Shown: positions 1 through 7,670, counted from the stretch's first letter. The stretch is 19,864 nt of DNA from an uncultured Lachnospiraceae bacterium (GCA_910588895.1 CAJUSS010000062.1:1-19864); one strand, 5' to 3'. The notes: generated by a model not told the origin, from the letters alone. Numbers and translations are program-made.

Positions 1-757
1 CCTCCCGGAGAAGGGAGAATTGGCGGAGATCAACCGGCAGCTCAACAAGGCAGGAGCTTTTATTTCCAAAAAGGACACTGCCCGCGCCAACTGGATCAGC
101 GGCATCTCCCATGATGTGCGGACACCTCTGTCTGTGATCCTGGGCTTTGCCGGACAGCTAGAGGATGACCGGGCCCTCCCGGCATCCGCCCGTGAGCAGG
201 CAGCCTGTATCCGAAAGCATGGAGAGCGACTGCGGAGCCTGATCTCCGATCTGAACCTCACTTCAAGGCTGGAGTATTCCATGCAGCCCCTCCGGCTGGA
301 GACGGTCTATTTGGCAGAGCTGGCCCGGCAGGCTGTCTGCGGATTTTTGGACGGCAGCTTGGAGGAACGATACAAGATAGAGTTCTGTGCCGATCCGGAA
401 AGCGGATCGGTGTCCATCCTGGGTGATGAGGCTCTGTTGAAACGCGCTCTGGGTAATCTGCTCCAGAACAGCATCGTCCATAACCCACAGGGCTGCCGGA
501 TCGCTGTCTCAGTCCTGTGTGGGGAAGTCGGTATAACGGTGGAGGTTACAGATGACGGTGCGGGGGTATCGGCTGAAAAGCTAAAGGAGCTGACAGCAGG
601 CAGTCACCATTTAGAGAGTACGGATGAAAAGCTGAACCTGCGGCATGGGTTAGGTGTTCTGCTGGTCCGGCAGATCGTGGAAGCCCACAGGGGAACCATA
701 ACCATGGAGAGCGCACCGCAAAAGGGGTTCAGAACTGTGCTGACATTTCCGGCATAA
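1..757 (+). CDS. Sensor histidine kinase, C-terminal part (5' end outside window)
   Basis: The reading frame is open from the window's first bases, so the gene starts upstream. A TTG at 20 lies inside the frame and is probably not the start. The visible part is the cytoplasmic kinase core. It begins with a short linker, then a HisKA H-box (ISHDVRTPLSVILGFA, phospho-accepting His about 31 residues after the TTG). A HATPase_c domain follows with an N-box (LLQNSIVHNP), a G1 box (DDGAGV) and a G2 box (HGLGVLLVRQIVEAH). It should autophosphorylate on the His and pass the phosphate to a response regulator, probably encoded upstream and not visible. The sensing and membrane part is missing, so the signal is unknown. 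A 90-base AT-rich gap separates it from the next, damaged gene. The kinase call is firm; the pathway is not known. Confidence 0.93.
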   Translation, partial: LPEKGELAEINRQLNKAGAFISKKDTARANWISGISHDVRTPLSVILGFAGQLEDDRALPASAREQAACIRKHGERLRSLISDLNLTSRLEYSMQPLRLETVYLAELARQAVCGFLDGSLEERYKIEFCADPESGSVSILGDEALLKRALGNLLQNSIVHNPQGCRIAVSVLCGEVGITVEVTDDGAGVSAEKLKELTAGSHHLESTDEKLNLRHGLGVLLVRQIVEAHRGTITMESAPQKGFRTVLTFPA

Positions 758-847
758 ATTATTTTGATCTTTTCCCAAAAGTAGATAAAAAGTTGGAATT
801 TATATTTTAAAATATTCTGATGAGCAATTAGAAAGGAAGCTGAAACT

Positions 848-1191
848 ATGTATGACGATCAGATTTTAAACGCCCATGGGAAGGCAAAAAAGGAAGATTT
901 AGACCGCATTGAGCAGAGATTTCATGTAAAGATCCCCACGGAGGTGCGGGAACCCAGCTTTTTGGTTGGGAGATCTCCGACTGGGTGGAGCTGGCGGGGG
1001 ATGATGAACTGATCTACGCCTACTATGACGAGGACATGAAGGCGGAGTTTGTTCACGTCAGGGACGGCGTCTGCCTCCGGGCCTACCGGCAGTACGAGGG
1101 CGAGGTGGACACCGACAAGGGTGAGGATCAGGAGACATCCATTTCAGGATGGTCCGATGTAGCCGACTACATAGACGAGCATATGGTATAA
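848..1191 (+). pseudogene. Broken SUKH-like (SMI1/KNR4-type) small gene, frameshifted or hybrid
   Basis: An ATG at 848, about 7 bases after a good GGAAG ribosome binding site, opens a frame whose first 35 or so residues look like the start of a SUKH/SMI1-KNR4 domain (LDRIEQRFHVKIPTEVRE). This frame then turns into an unlikely sequence and stops at 1012. From about 958 a second frame carries a well-formed acidic C-terminus (WEISDWVELAGDDELIYAYY, later SGWSDVADYIDEHMV) that ends at 1191 and has no ribosome binding site of its own. The simplest reading is one gene split by a frameshift or internal deletion near 950-960, or two gene fragments fused by a deletion. SUKH proteins are often immunity proteins of polymorphic toxin systems, but that role is family knowledge and not shown here. 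An alternative is that the downstream frame (GTG at 985) is a small intact gene. Confidence 0.55.
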
Positions 1192-1267
1192 GGCCTTGGA
1201 CGGAGGTATCCTATAACAGAGGTTGTGGAGATCCCATCTTGAATGGATCGAAAGGCAGGTAATAAAA

Positions 1268-1426
1268 ATGATAACATTGAAACAGGTAATTGCTATCCTC
1301 TGCTGTGGCGGCACAGCGAAGGTCAATATTGAGCTTACCAACGCTTCATTTTCCCTCAATGATGAACTATATCGGCAGTTGAACGATCGTCTTGTATCGT
1401 CGCTGCAGAAAGGAAGTCCCGTATGA
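1268..1426 (+). CDS. Possible small protein (52 aa) overlapping the response regulator start
   Basis: An ATG at 1268 follows a plausible ribosome binding site (AAAGGCAGG, 8 bases away). It encodes a 52-residue protein with a hydrophobic N-terminal stretch containing Cys-Cys-Gly-Gly (VIAILCCGGTAKVNIEL) and a polar C-terminus. I do not recognise a family. Its stop overlaps the ATG of the regulator as ATGA, an arrangement typical of translational coupling, and the regulator's own ribosome binding site (AAAGGAAG) lies inside it. An in-frame start at 1223 would extend it, without a convincing ribosome binding site. It may be a genuine leader or small membrane-associated protein of the two-component operon, or the tail of a decayed gene. 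Confidence 0.4.
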   Translation: MITLKQVIAILCCGGTAKVNIELTNASFSLNDELYRQLNDRLVSSLQKGSPV

Positions 1427-2127
1427 GCAAACTGCTCCTGTTAGAAGATGATCTAAGCCTGATCAACGGGCTTTCCTTTGCCTTTCAAAGAGCGGGCCAT
1501 GCACTGGAGATCGCCCGCACGCTTCGGGAGGCGGAAAGCCTTTGGCAGGAGGGGAAATATGATCTGCTGATCTTGGACGTATCCCTCCCGGACGGTTCCG
1601 GTTTTGCGTTCTGTGAAAAAGTCCGGCAGAGCTCCCGGATCCCTATCCTGTTTCTGACCGCCTCAGATGCGGAAACCAGTATTATCATGGGTTTGGACAT
1701 CGGCGGAGACGACTATATGACAAAGCCCTTCAAGCTGGCGATCCTGATGTCCAGGATCAACGCTCTGCTCCGCAGAAGCCAGCATTTTCAGCGATCACCT
1801 GGAGAGCTCTGCTCCAACGGGATCACCCTTCAGTTACTGGAGGGACGGGCCTGCAAAAATGGTGTACCGATGGAGCTGACGGCGGCGGAATACAAGCTCC
1901 TTCGGTTCTTTATGGAAAATCCGGATGTGATCCTCTCCGCGGAACAGATCATGGGCAAGCTGTGGGACTATGACGGAAACTTTGTGGACGGAAATACGCT
2001 GGCGGTCTATATCCGCCGCCTGCGGACAAAGATCGAGGATGACCCGGCCAAACCGGCAAGGATCGTCACCGTTCGCCGCATGGGATATAAATGGAATGCG
2101 GGAGGCGGGACAGGATGGACTTGTTGA
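1423..2127 (+). CDS. OmpR/PhoB-family response regulator
   Basis: This is a 234-residue two-domain regulator. The receiver domain (about 1-118) shows the acidic pocket EDD at 8-10, the phospho-accepting Asp52 in LILDVSLPDG, Thr79 and the conserved Lys101 in TKPF. The C-terminal winged-helix DNA-binding domain (about 130-230) carries the typical ELTAAEYKLLRFF and VYIRRLRTKIE segments and ends in a GYKW motif. It should be phosphorylated by the kinase encoded next, with which it overlaps by 13 bases, and should control transcription of the exporter genes downstream. Length and domain order are normal. The layout resembles BceRS- or VncRS-type systems that control peptide-antibiotic exporters; that functional link is inferred from context. 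Confidence 0.95.
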   Translation: MSKLLLLEDDLSLINGLSFAFQRAGHALEIARTLREAESLWQEGKYDLLILDVSLPDGSGFAFCEKVRQSSRIPILFLTASDAETSIIMGLDIGGDDYMTKPFKLAILMSRINALLRRSQHFQRSPGELCSNGITLQLLEGRACKNGVPMELTAAEYKLLRFFMENPDVILSAEQIMGKLWDYDGNFVDGNTLAVYIRRLRTKIEDDPAKPARIVTVRRMGYKWNAGGGTGWTC

Positions 2128-3047
2128 TGCTGCTGCTCTCCTGCGCTCTGTGCGGCATGACGGCTGCCCTGGGGATCGCCGTCCACCGTCTGCGGCTGCA
2201 AAAGCGGCGGATGGAGGATGCTTCCCGGCAGATCGCAGACTATATCCTTGACCGGAGGACGGGGGGTATTGAATGTAACGAGGAAGGTGTCATGTTCCGC
2301 CTGTTCCATGAGGTCAATTCTCTGGTGACGATCGCGGATGCCCATGTTGAAAGCGAGCGGCAGGCCAAGGAGTTTCTGCGCCGCACGATCTCGGACATCT
2401 CCCACCAGCTCAAAACGCCCATCGCCGCGCTGGATATCTACAACGATATCCTCCGACAGGAGGCGGCAAACACCGAAACGGTCCAGGAGTTTGTTGACCT
2501 CTCGGAACAGGAGCTTGACCGAATGGAGACCCTGGTGCAAAGCCTGTTGAAAATGGCGCAGCTGGATGCGGGGGTTATCACCCTGGAACAGTCGCCGGAG
2601 AACCTCTCGGAGCTGCTGGAGCAGATCAAGGGGCAGTATTCTTTCCGGGTCAAGCAGGAGGGAAAAGAGCTTATCTTGGAGGGGGATGAGCAGGATATCC
2701 TCCTATGTGACCGGACATGGCTGACGGAGGCCATTGGGAACCTGGTCAAAAACGCCTTGGACCACACAGCACAGGGAGATCGTATCCACATCCAGTGGCA
2801 GCAGTCTCCCTGCCTGACGCAGATCACCGTAGAGGACAGCGGCAGCGGCATCCATCCAGAGGATCTATACCATATTTTCAAGCGTTTTTACCGCAGTCGC
2901 TTTTCCAAGGACACTCAGGGCGTGGGCCTCGGCCTGCCGCTGGCAAAGTCGATCATAGAGGCTCATCAGGGCAGTATTGAAGTACACAGCGAACTGGGGC
3001 AGGGAACGGCTTTTACCATCAATCTTCCGATCATGACAAAATTGTAA
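2115..3047 (+). CDS. Short membrane sensor histidine kinase (BceS/VncS-like)
   Basis: The ATG at 2115 is preferred over an in-frame upstream start at 2091 because a GGAGG lies about 10 bases before it. The product is 310 residues. One hydrophobic segment (about 2-23) is followed by a cytoplasmic linker, an H-box (ISDISHQLKTPIAAL, His97), an N-box (IGNLVKNALDH, near 205-215), a G1 box (DSGSGI) and a G2 box (GVGLGLPLAKSIIEAHQG). There is no room for an extracellular sensor domain. This matches kinases that sense indirectly, through the membrane or a partner ABC transporter, and such a transporter is encoded directly downstream. It overlaps the regulator gene by 13 bases, so the pair is very probably translated together. 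BceS has two membrane helices; here I see only one. Confidence 0.93.
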   Translation: MDLLMLLLSCALCGMTAALGIAVHRLRLQKRRMEDASRQIADYILDRRTGGIECNEEGVMFRLFHEVNSLVTIADAHVESERQAKEFLRRTISDISHQLKTPIAALDIYNDILRQEAANTETVQEFVDLSEQELDRMETLVQSLLKMAQLDAGVITLEQSPENLSELLEQIKGQYSFRVKQEGKELILEGDEQDILLCDRTWLTEAIGNLVKNALDHTAQGDRIHIQWQQSPCLTQITVEDSGSGIHPEDLYHIFKRFYRSRFSKDTQGVGLGLPLAKSIIEAHQGSIEVHSELGQGTAFTINLPIMTKL

Positions 3048-3086
3048 TCTGCGATCCATCTGACAGTAAGGTTTGCGTGGTATGAT
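3044..3086 (+). promoter_or_regulatory. Candidate regulator-binding direct repeat and promoter of the exporter genes
   Basis: Two related boxes lie between the kinase stop and the ATPase gene: GTAATCTGCG at 3044-3053 and GTAAGGTTTGCG at 3066-3077, with GTAA starts 22 bases apart (about two helical turns). A -10-like TATGAT follows at 3081-3086. Only a poor -35 (CTGACA, 3060-3065) is present, with a short 15-base spacer. That is what one expects of a promoter needing an activator, and OmpR-family regulators bind direct repeats. The function is inferred. Confidence 0.45.
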
Positions 3087-3124
3087 GACAATGCAGTCCA
3101 AGAAAAGAAAGGAGCAGCATAAAT

Positions 3125-3814
3125 ATGGATATGGACTTATTGCGAGTAGAACATATCTGCAAAACTTACGGTGATGGCGAAGCGGCGGTACACGCCTTGA
3201 AAGATGTCAGTTTCTCTGTCCCCAAGGGGGAATTTGTCGCCATCGTTGGCGAATCCGGCTCCGGAAAAAGTACGCTTCTGAACATGATCGGCGCGCTGGA
3301 CACCCCCACCTCCGGACGAGTCTATATCAACGAAAAGGACACCTTCGCCATGAAGGAAAAGGCGCTCACCGTCTTCCGCCGCCGGAACATCGGCTTTATC
3401 TTCCAGGCGTTCAACCTGATCCCTGAGTTGTCTGTGGAGCAGAATATGATCTTTCCCCTGCTGCTGGACCGTCAGAGACCCAACAAGCGGTATCTGGAGG
3501 ATCTGCTGGCTGTCCTGGATCTGGCGAAACGGCGGGATCATCTGCCCAGCCAACTCTCCGGCGGCCAGCAGCAGCGGGTAGCCATTGGGCGGGCGCTGAT
3601 CACCCGGCCCTCGCTGGTTCTGGCTGACGAACCCACGGGAAATCTGGACTCCCAAAACAGCAATGAGGTTCTGGCCTTGCTGAAAAAGACCGCCCGGCAG
3701 TATGAACAGACGGTCATCATGATCACCCACAACCCGGCTATCGCGCACACGGCGGACAGGGTATTCCAGGTGTCCGATGGCGTACTGACAGATCTTGGGG
3801 GGTGCCGGGCATGA
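3125..3814 (+). CDS. ABC transporter ATP-binding protein (MacB/LolD/BceA type)
   Basis: The 229-residue ATPase has a Walker A at 42-50 (GESGSGKST), a Q-loop in FIFQAFNLIP, the signature LSGGQQQR near 143-150, a Walker B with catalytic Glu (LVLADEPTGNLD, about 163-174) and an H-loop His in MITHNP. The sequence, with the LNMIGALD and EPTGNLD blocks, belongs to the group that pairs with FtsX/MacB permeases, which act on envelope substrates such as peptide antibiotics or lipids. ATG 3125 is chosen because GGAG lies 10 bases upstream; a second ATG is at 3131. The stop overlaps the permease start as ATGA. It should power the next protein and work under the upstream two-component system. Confidence 0.95.
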   Translation: MDMDLLRVEHICKTYGDGEAAVHALKDVSFSVPKGEFVAIVGESGSGKSTLLNMIGALDTPTSGRVYINEKDTFAMKEKALTVFRRRNIGFIFQAFNLIPELSVEQNMIFPLLLDRQRPNKRYLEDLLAVLDLAKRRDHLPSQLSGGQQQRVAIGRALITRPSLVLADEPTGNLDSQNSNEVLALLKKTARQYEQTVIMITHNPAIAHTADRVFQVSDGVLTDLGGCRA

Positions 3815-5619
3815 AAAGTTATCTCAGTTTGATCCCTATTTCCGCTAGGGTACGGCGGCGGCAGAACCGCATGACTCTCCTGTGCATCGTTTTCGCCGTA
3901 TTTCTGGTGACGGCGATCTTTAGCATGGCGGATATGGCGGTCCGTATGGAGCAGAGCCGGCTTGCCGAAAAGCACGGTCAGGAATTTACGCTTCAGACAA
4001 TTTTAGACAGCCCCATGGGCCAGACCCTTTTTCCGATCGCCGGGGTACTGTTCGTTCTGATCCTGATCGCCGGAGTGCTGATGATCTCGGGCAGTATCAA
4101 CAGCACCGTGGCCCAGCGGACCAGATTTTTCGGAATGATGCGCTGTATCGGCATGAGCCGCCAGCAGCTTGCCCGGTTCGTGCGGCTGGAGGCCCTCAAT
4201 TGGTGCAAGACCGCCATTCCCATCGGCGTCATTCTGGGCACGGCAAGCTCCTGGATCCTGTGCGCCATCCTGCGTTTCGTGGTGCGGGAGGAATTTACCG
4301 CCATTCCCCTCTTTGGCGTCAGCCCGATCGGGATCGCCAGCGGTATCATCATGGGAGCGGTCACAGTGCTGGGCGCCGCCAGAGCGCCGGCGGAGCAGGC
4401 GGCCAAAGTATCCCCTGTCGCAGCGGTTTCGGGAAACACAGGAAGTACCAGTCAGGCGCGGCGGCCAGTCCGTACTGGCGCGTTTCCCATCGAGATCTCC
4501 CTGGGCGTCCATCATGCGGTGTCAGCCAAAAAGGATCTTGTCCTGATGACCAGCTCCTTTGCCCTGAGCATCATCCTGTTTCTGACCTTCTCCGTTCTGC
4601 TGGACTGGGTGGGCTATCTGCTGCCTCAGTCGGCCAGCGACGCCGATCTTACCATCTCCGGGGAGTCGGGCGCAAACTGTATCCCTTATGAGCTGGCGGA
4701 GACCCTTCGCGGTATGGACGGGGTGGAGAACGTGTTCGGACGGCGGAGCGCTTTCGATGTCCCGGCGGAGTTGGGACAGGAGGGCCTGCCCCAGGTGGTG
4801 GATCTGATCTCCTTTGACGATCTTGATCTGGGGGCGCTGAAAAAGGATGGTGCGCTGAGACGAGGCAGCGACCTCTCAAGTGTCTATGGAGACAACGGCC
4901 ATGTGCTGGCGGTCTGTGACCCGGACGCCCCGCTTCGGATGGGAGATACCATCCAGGTGAGCGGTCAGACGCTGACCATAGCGGGAATGCTGACCTACGA
5001 TCTGTTCAGCGGGGACGGTCTTTCTCATGGCAGAGTTTCTATCCTTGCATCCGGTGAAACTTTTCTTCGGCTGACCGGCATTACCGACTATTCCCTTGTG
5101 ATGGTGCAGGCCGCTAATATGACAGACAAGGATGCGGCCGCCATAAGCGCTTTGCTGGATGAGGGACTTGTCCTCCAAGACCGGCGGGATCAGCGCACCT
5201 TCGGCACCTATATCGCGTTCGTGATGTGCGTTTACAGCTTCTTAGCCATTATCGCCATGGTCACCGTGCTGAACATTATGAACAGCATCTCTATGAGCGT
5301 ATCCGCCAGAAGCAAGCAGTATGGAGCGATGCGGGCCGTTGGTATGGATAGCCGTCAAATGACCCAAATGATCGCCGCGGAAGCTGTCACCTACGCCCTG
5401 GCTGGCTGTGTGATCGGGTGTATAGTGGGTTTGGCCGTTGGAAGGGTATTGTTCATCACCCTGATCCAGGCGCATTTCGCCTACGCCGTATGGACTTTGC
5501 CTGTCCTCCGGCTGCTGATCGTTGTGGTATTTGTTGCCGCGGCAACCCTTGCCGCCATCTATGCCCCCTCCAAACGGATGCGGGATATGGCGGTGACGGA
5601 AACCATAAATGAGTTATAA
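3811..5619 (+). CDS. FtsX-family ABC transporter permease, 8 TM
   Basis: ATG 3811 overlaps the ATPase stop as ATGA and has a G-rich ribosome binding site about 9 bases upstream; a GTG at 3802 is an alternative. The 602-residue product shows TM1 (about 26-44), a short loop, TM2-TM4 (about 73-95, 135-155, 173-192), TM5 (about 243-264), a large outside domain of roughly 180 residues, and TM6-TM8 (about 466-490, 515-540, 560-582). It therefore holds two FtsX-type permease domains, with the post-TM segments RTRFFGMMRCIGMSRQQ and RSKQYGAMRAVGMDSRQ as the repeated coupling-helix motifs. The loop between TM1 and TM2 is only about 30 residues. With the ATPase it forms an exporter or mechanotransmission complex in the cytoplasmic membrane. 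The likely role is antimicrobial peptide resistance or sensing, inferred from context; the substrate is unknown. Confidence 0.92.
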   Translation: MKSYLSLIPISARVRRRQNRMTLLCIVFAVFLVTAIFSMADMAVRMEQSRLAEKHGQEFTLQTILDSPMGQTLFPIAGVLFVLILIAGVLMISGSINSTVAQRTRFFGMMRCIGMSRQQLARFVRLEALNWCKTAIPIGVILGTASSWILCAILRFVVREEFTAIPLFGVSPIGIASGIIMGAVTVLGAARAPAEQAAKVSPVAAVSGNTGSTSQARRPVRTGAFPIEISLGVHHAVSAKKDLVLMTSSFALSIILFLTFSVLLDWVGYLLPQSASDADLTISGESGANCIPYELAETLRGMDGVENVFGRRSAFDVPAELGQEGLPQVVDLISFDDLDLGALKKDGALRRGSDLSSVYGDNGHVLAVCDPDAPLRMGDTIQVSGQTLTIAGMLTYDLFSGDGLSHGRVSILASGETFLRLTGITDYSLVMVQAANMTDKDAAAISALLDEGLVLQDRRDQRTFGTYIAFVMCVYSFLAIIAMVTVLNIMNSISMSVSARSKQYGAMRAVGMDSRQMTQMIAAEAVTYALAGCVIGCIVGLAVGRVLFITLIQAHFAYAVWTLPVLRLLIVVVFVAAATLAAIYAPSKRMRDMAVTETINEL

Positions 5620-5642
5620 GTTCGCTTAAAGAGGGTAACGCA

Positions 5643-5771
5643 ATGGATGGCGTGCGCAGGGCGAACATCGAGACGTTGAAAACAGACTTTGTCCCCAATG
5701 TGTCCCATAAGATGACCATGGCGATCGATGCGGTGGCTCGCGGGATGACAGGGACACAAAGGGGGCTTTGA
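5643..5771 (+). pseudogene. Remnant resembling a histidine-kinase H-box
   Basis: A 42-codon frame begins with ATG 5643 and ends with TGA 5771. It contains IETLKTDFVPNVSHKM, which closely resembles the common kinase segment LKTDF(V/I)xNVSHE(L/M)KTP, including the His. After the H-box the sequence leaves the family: no KTP motif, no ATPase domain. It therefore looks like the leftover of a kinase gene truncated by rearrangement, lying just between the exporter operon and the recombinase. A small functional protein is possible but less likely. Confidence 0.45.
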
Positions 5772-5798
5772 TCAGGCAGGAAGCCCGGGAATAAGAGC

Positions 5799-5834
5799 AA
5801 GCTCATGGCACATAGGATGTCATGAGCTTTTTTT
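5799..5834 (+). terminator. Rho-independent terminator
   Basis: A perfect 9-bp stem (AAGCTCATG at 5799-5807 with CATGAGCTT at 5821-5829) closes a 13-base loop and is followed by an unbroken T run up to 5834. It should end transcription from the exporter operon before the recombinase gene. Confidence 0.85.
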
Positions 5835-5841
5835 CCGTATT

Positions 5842-5878
5842 ATACCGGAAATCGGCTGGCAGCAGGCTTTTCCGGTAT
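5842..5878. repeat. Perfect 10-bp inverted repeat upstream of the serine recombinase
   Basis: ATACCGGAAA (5842-5851) and TTTCCGGTAT (5869-5878) are exact reverse complements separated by 17 bases. The element ends 44 bases before the recombinase ATG and starts 7 bases after the terminator T run. It could be a recombinase crossover/binding site, a regulator operator or an RNA hairpin. It is not followed by a T run, so it is not a terminator. Confidence 0.7.
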
Positions 5879-5922
5879 TGGGGCTGCTGCATCCGGCCAT
5901 AGCCCCGAAAGAAAGGAGACAG

Positions 5923-7620
5923 ATGGCCAGGAAGAGAAATGTCCGAGAGGGTGTACACCGCCTGTCGCCTGAAGACAGGGTCTGGCGGGTGGCGGCCTAT
6001 ATCCGCCTTTCGCGGGAGGATGGGAACGATGAGAGCTTGAGCGTTACGAACCAGAAAAAGATCATCGTTGGGTATCTGGAGGATGGGTTTGAAGGGGGGT
6101 TCATCCTGGTGGGCTATTATATCGACGACGGAGAAACAGGGACCGACCATGACCGTCCGGCCTTCCAGCGGATGATCCGGGACATGGAGGCGGGGAGGAT
6201 CGACTGCATCATCTGCAAGAACCTCTCCCGGATGTTCCGGAATTACGCGGACCAGGGCTATTTCCTGGAGAAGGTCTTCCCAAAGCACAGGACCCGGTTC
6301 ATCACGGTCAGCGAGCCGAAGCTGGACAGCTATCTCCACCCGGAGACTCTTTTCGGACTGGAGGTCCCGATCAACGGCCTGATGAACGACCGCTTTGCGG
6401 CAAAGACCTCCCGGGATATCCGGGAGACCTTTGCCGCAAAACGGAGAAAAGGGGAGTTCATCGGCGCCTTTGCGCCTTATGGCTACAAAAGGTCCCCGGA
6501 GGATAAAAATAAGCTGTGCATCGATCAGGAGGCGGCAGAGGTGGTGCGGGATATCTACCACTGGTATGTCTATGAGGGGATGAGCAAGAATGGGATCGCC
6601 CGGAGGCTCAACGAGCTGGGAGTCTTAAGCCCGGCTGCCTATAAAAGGAGCAAGGGACTGCGTTTTTATTGTCCGCAGATGGAAAAGAGCGGCGGGCTGT
6701 GGTCACCCAGAGCGGTGACCTGGATCTTAAAGAACCAGGTCTATACCGGCGCGATGGTCCAGGGGAGGCAGACCGTCATCAGCTACAAGGTCCATGAGAA
6801 GGTGGCGGTGCCAAAGGAGGACTGGTACATCGTCCCGGATAGGCATGAACCGATCGTCCCGGAGGCGCTTTTCCAGAAGGCAGCCCGGCTCCAGAAGGCA
6901 GACACCCGGACCGCGCCGGGGGAGAGGAAGCGGCATCTTTTATCCGGACTGATCTACTGCGCGGACTGCGGGCGGGCGATGACCAGACAGAAGACGAGAG
7001 GGATCGTCTATTTTTATTGCCGCACCTACAGAGAGCAGTCTAAGGGGGCCTGTACAAAGCATACGATCCGGGAGGAGGCGGTCCTAAAGGCTCTGGCCTG
7101 GGCCATCCGGGAGCGGCTGGCCCAGGCTGATCTGCTGTACGGGGCCGCAAAGGGGCGGGGCGGCGGATGGGGCGGGGCAGAGGAGGCTTCTCTGCCCGCC
7201 AGGCAGGAGCGAGAGGCATCGCGCCTTGCCGAAATGCTCCTCCAGCGCCAGGAGGAGCTTGATAAGGTCAACAAGATCATAGACGGGCTTTACGGGGACT
7301 GGAAGGAGGGCCTGATCACCAAAGAGGGCTATATCCGCCTAAAGGAAAAGTATTCCGTCCGGGCCGGACAGCTGGAGCGCGCGGTCGAGACCATCCGGTC
7401 CCAGTGTGGGGAGGCATCGGGAGAACCTTCGAAAGAGGAGGATCAAGACGGCTTAAAAGGCGGGGCAAAGGAGGACTGGGAAGGGGATAAAAAAGCAGCT
7501 CCGGACTGCGCTGCGGAAGCCCTGGACAGAGGTTTTTTGGTATCGGTGCTCCAGGGTATCTATGTCCATGAAGGGGGGAGGGTCACGATCGAGTTCATCC
7601 CCGGGGACAAAGAGGCTTAG
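5923..7620 (+). CDS. Large serine recombinase
   Basis: ATG 5923 is chosen because AAAGGAG lies just upstream; the frame extends back to 5878 without a ribosome binding site and through the inverted repeat. The product is 565 residues. The N-terminal resolvase domain (about 20-175) holds the nucleophile Ser30 in YIRLSREDGND and the conserved ICKNLSRMFRN helix. A recombinase domain (about 190-330) follows, then a zinc ribbon beginning at IYCADCGRAM (about 345) with further Cys pairs, a long charged coiled-coil region (about 415-500) and a short C-terminal strand region. This is the layout of large serine integrases and Tn4451 TnpX-like transposases, which cut and rejoin DNA between short attachment sites. 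No other transfer or phage gene lies near it, so it may be a solitary remnant, or the end of an element whose rest is not visible. Confidence 0.93.
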   Translation: MARKRNVREGVHRLSPEDRVWRVAAYIRLSREDGNDESLSVTNQKKIIVGYLEDGFEGGFILVGYYIDDGETGTDHDRPAFQRMIRDMEAGRIDCIICKNLSRMFRNYADQGYFLEKVFPKHRTRFITVSEPKLDSYLHPETLFGLEVPINGLMNDRFAAKTSRDIRETFAAKRRKGEFIGAFAPYGYKRSPEDKNKLCIDQEAAEVVRDIYHWYVYEGMSKNGIARRLNELGVLSPAAYKRSKGLRFYCPQMEKSGGLWSPRAVTWILKNQVYTGAMVQGRQTVISYKVHEKVAVPKEDWYIVPDRHEPIVPEALFQKAARLQKADTRTAPGERKRHLLSGLIYCADCGRAMTRQKTRGIVYFYCRTYREQSKGACTKHTIREEAVLKALAWAIRERLAQADLLYGAAKGRGGGWGGAEEASLPARQEREASRLAEMLLQRQEELDKVNKIIDGLYGDWKEGLITKEGYIRLKEKYSVRAGQLERAVETIRSQCGEASGEPSKEEDQDGLKGGAKEDWEGDKKAAPDCAAEALDRGFLVSVLQGIYVHEGGRVTIEFIPGDKEA

Positions 7621-7644
7621 CGGATCCGCGGACAAACGTAAGAT

Positions 7645-7669
7645 AGGGCGCTGTTTTTATGCCCTTTTT
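7645..7669 (+). terminator. Weak Rho-independent terminator after the recombinase
   Basis: AGGGC (7645-7649) pairs with GCCCT (7661-7665) around an 11-base loop, and a T run follows (7665-7669). The stem is only 5 bp, but the position just after the recombinase stop fits a terminator. Confidence 0.5.
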
Positions 7670-7670
7670 C

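Noticed and set aside
802..815. 14-bp perfect palindrome ATATTTTAAAATAT in the gap after the first kinase
   Set aside because: It lies in an AT-only stretch where palindromes arise easily; no promoter with correct spacing was found around it.
5878..5922. Upstream start for the serine recombinase
   Set aside because: No ribosome binding site, and it lies in the inverted repeat; ATG 5923 has AAAGGAG.
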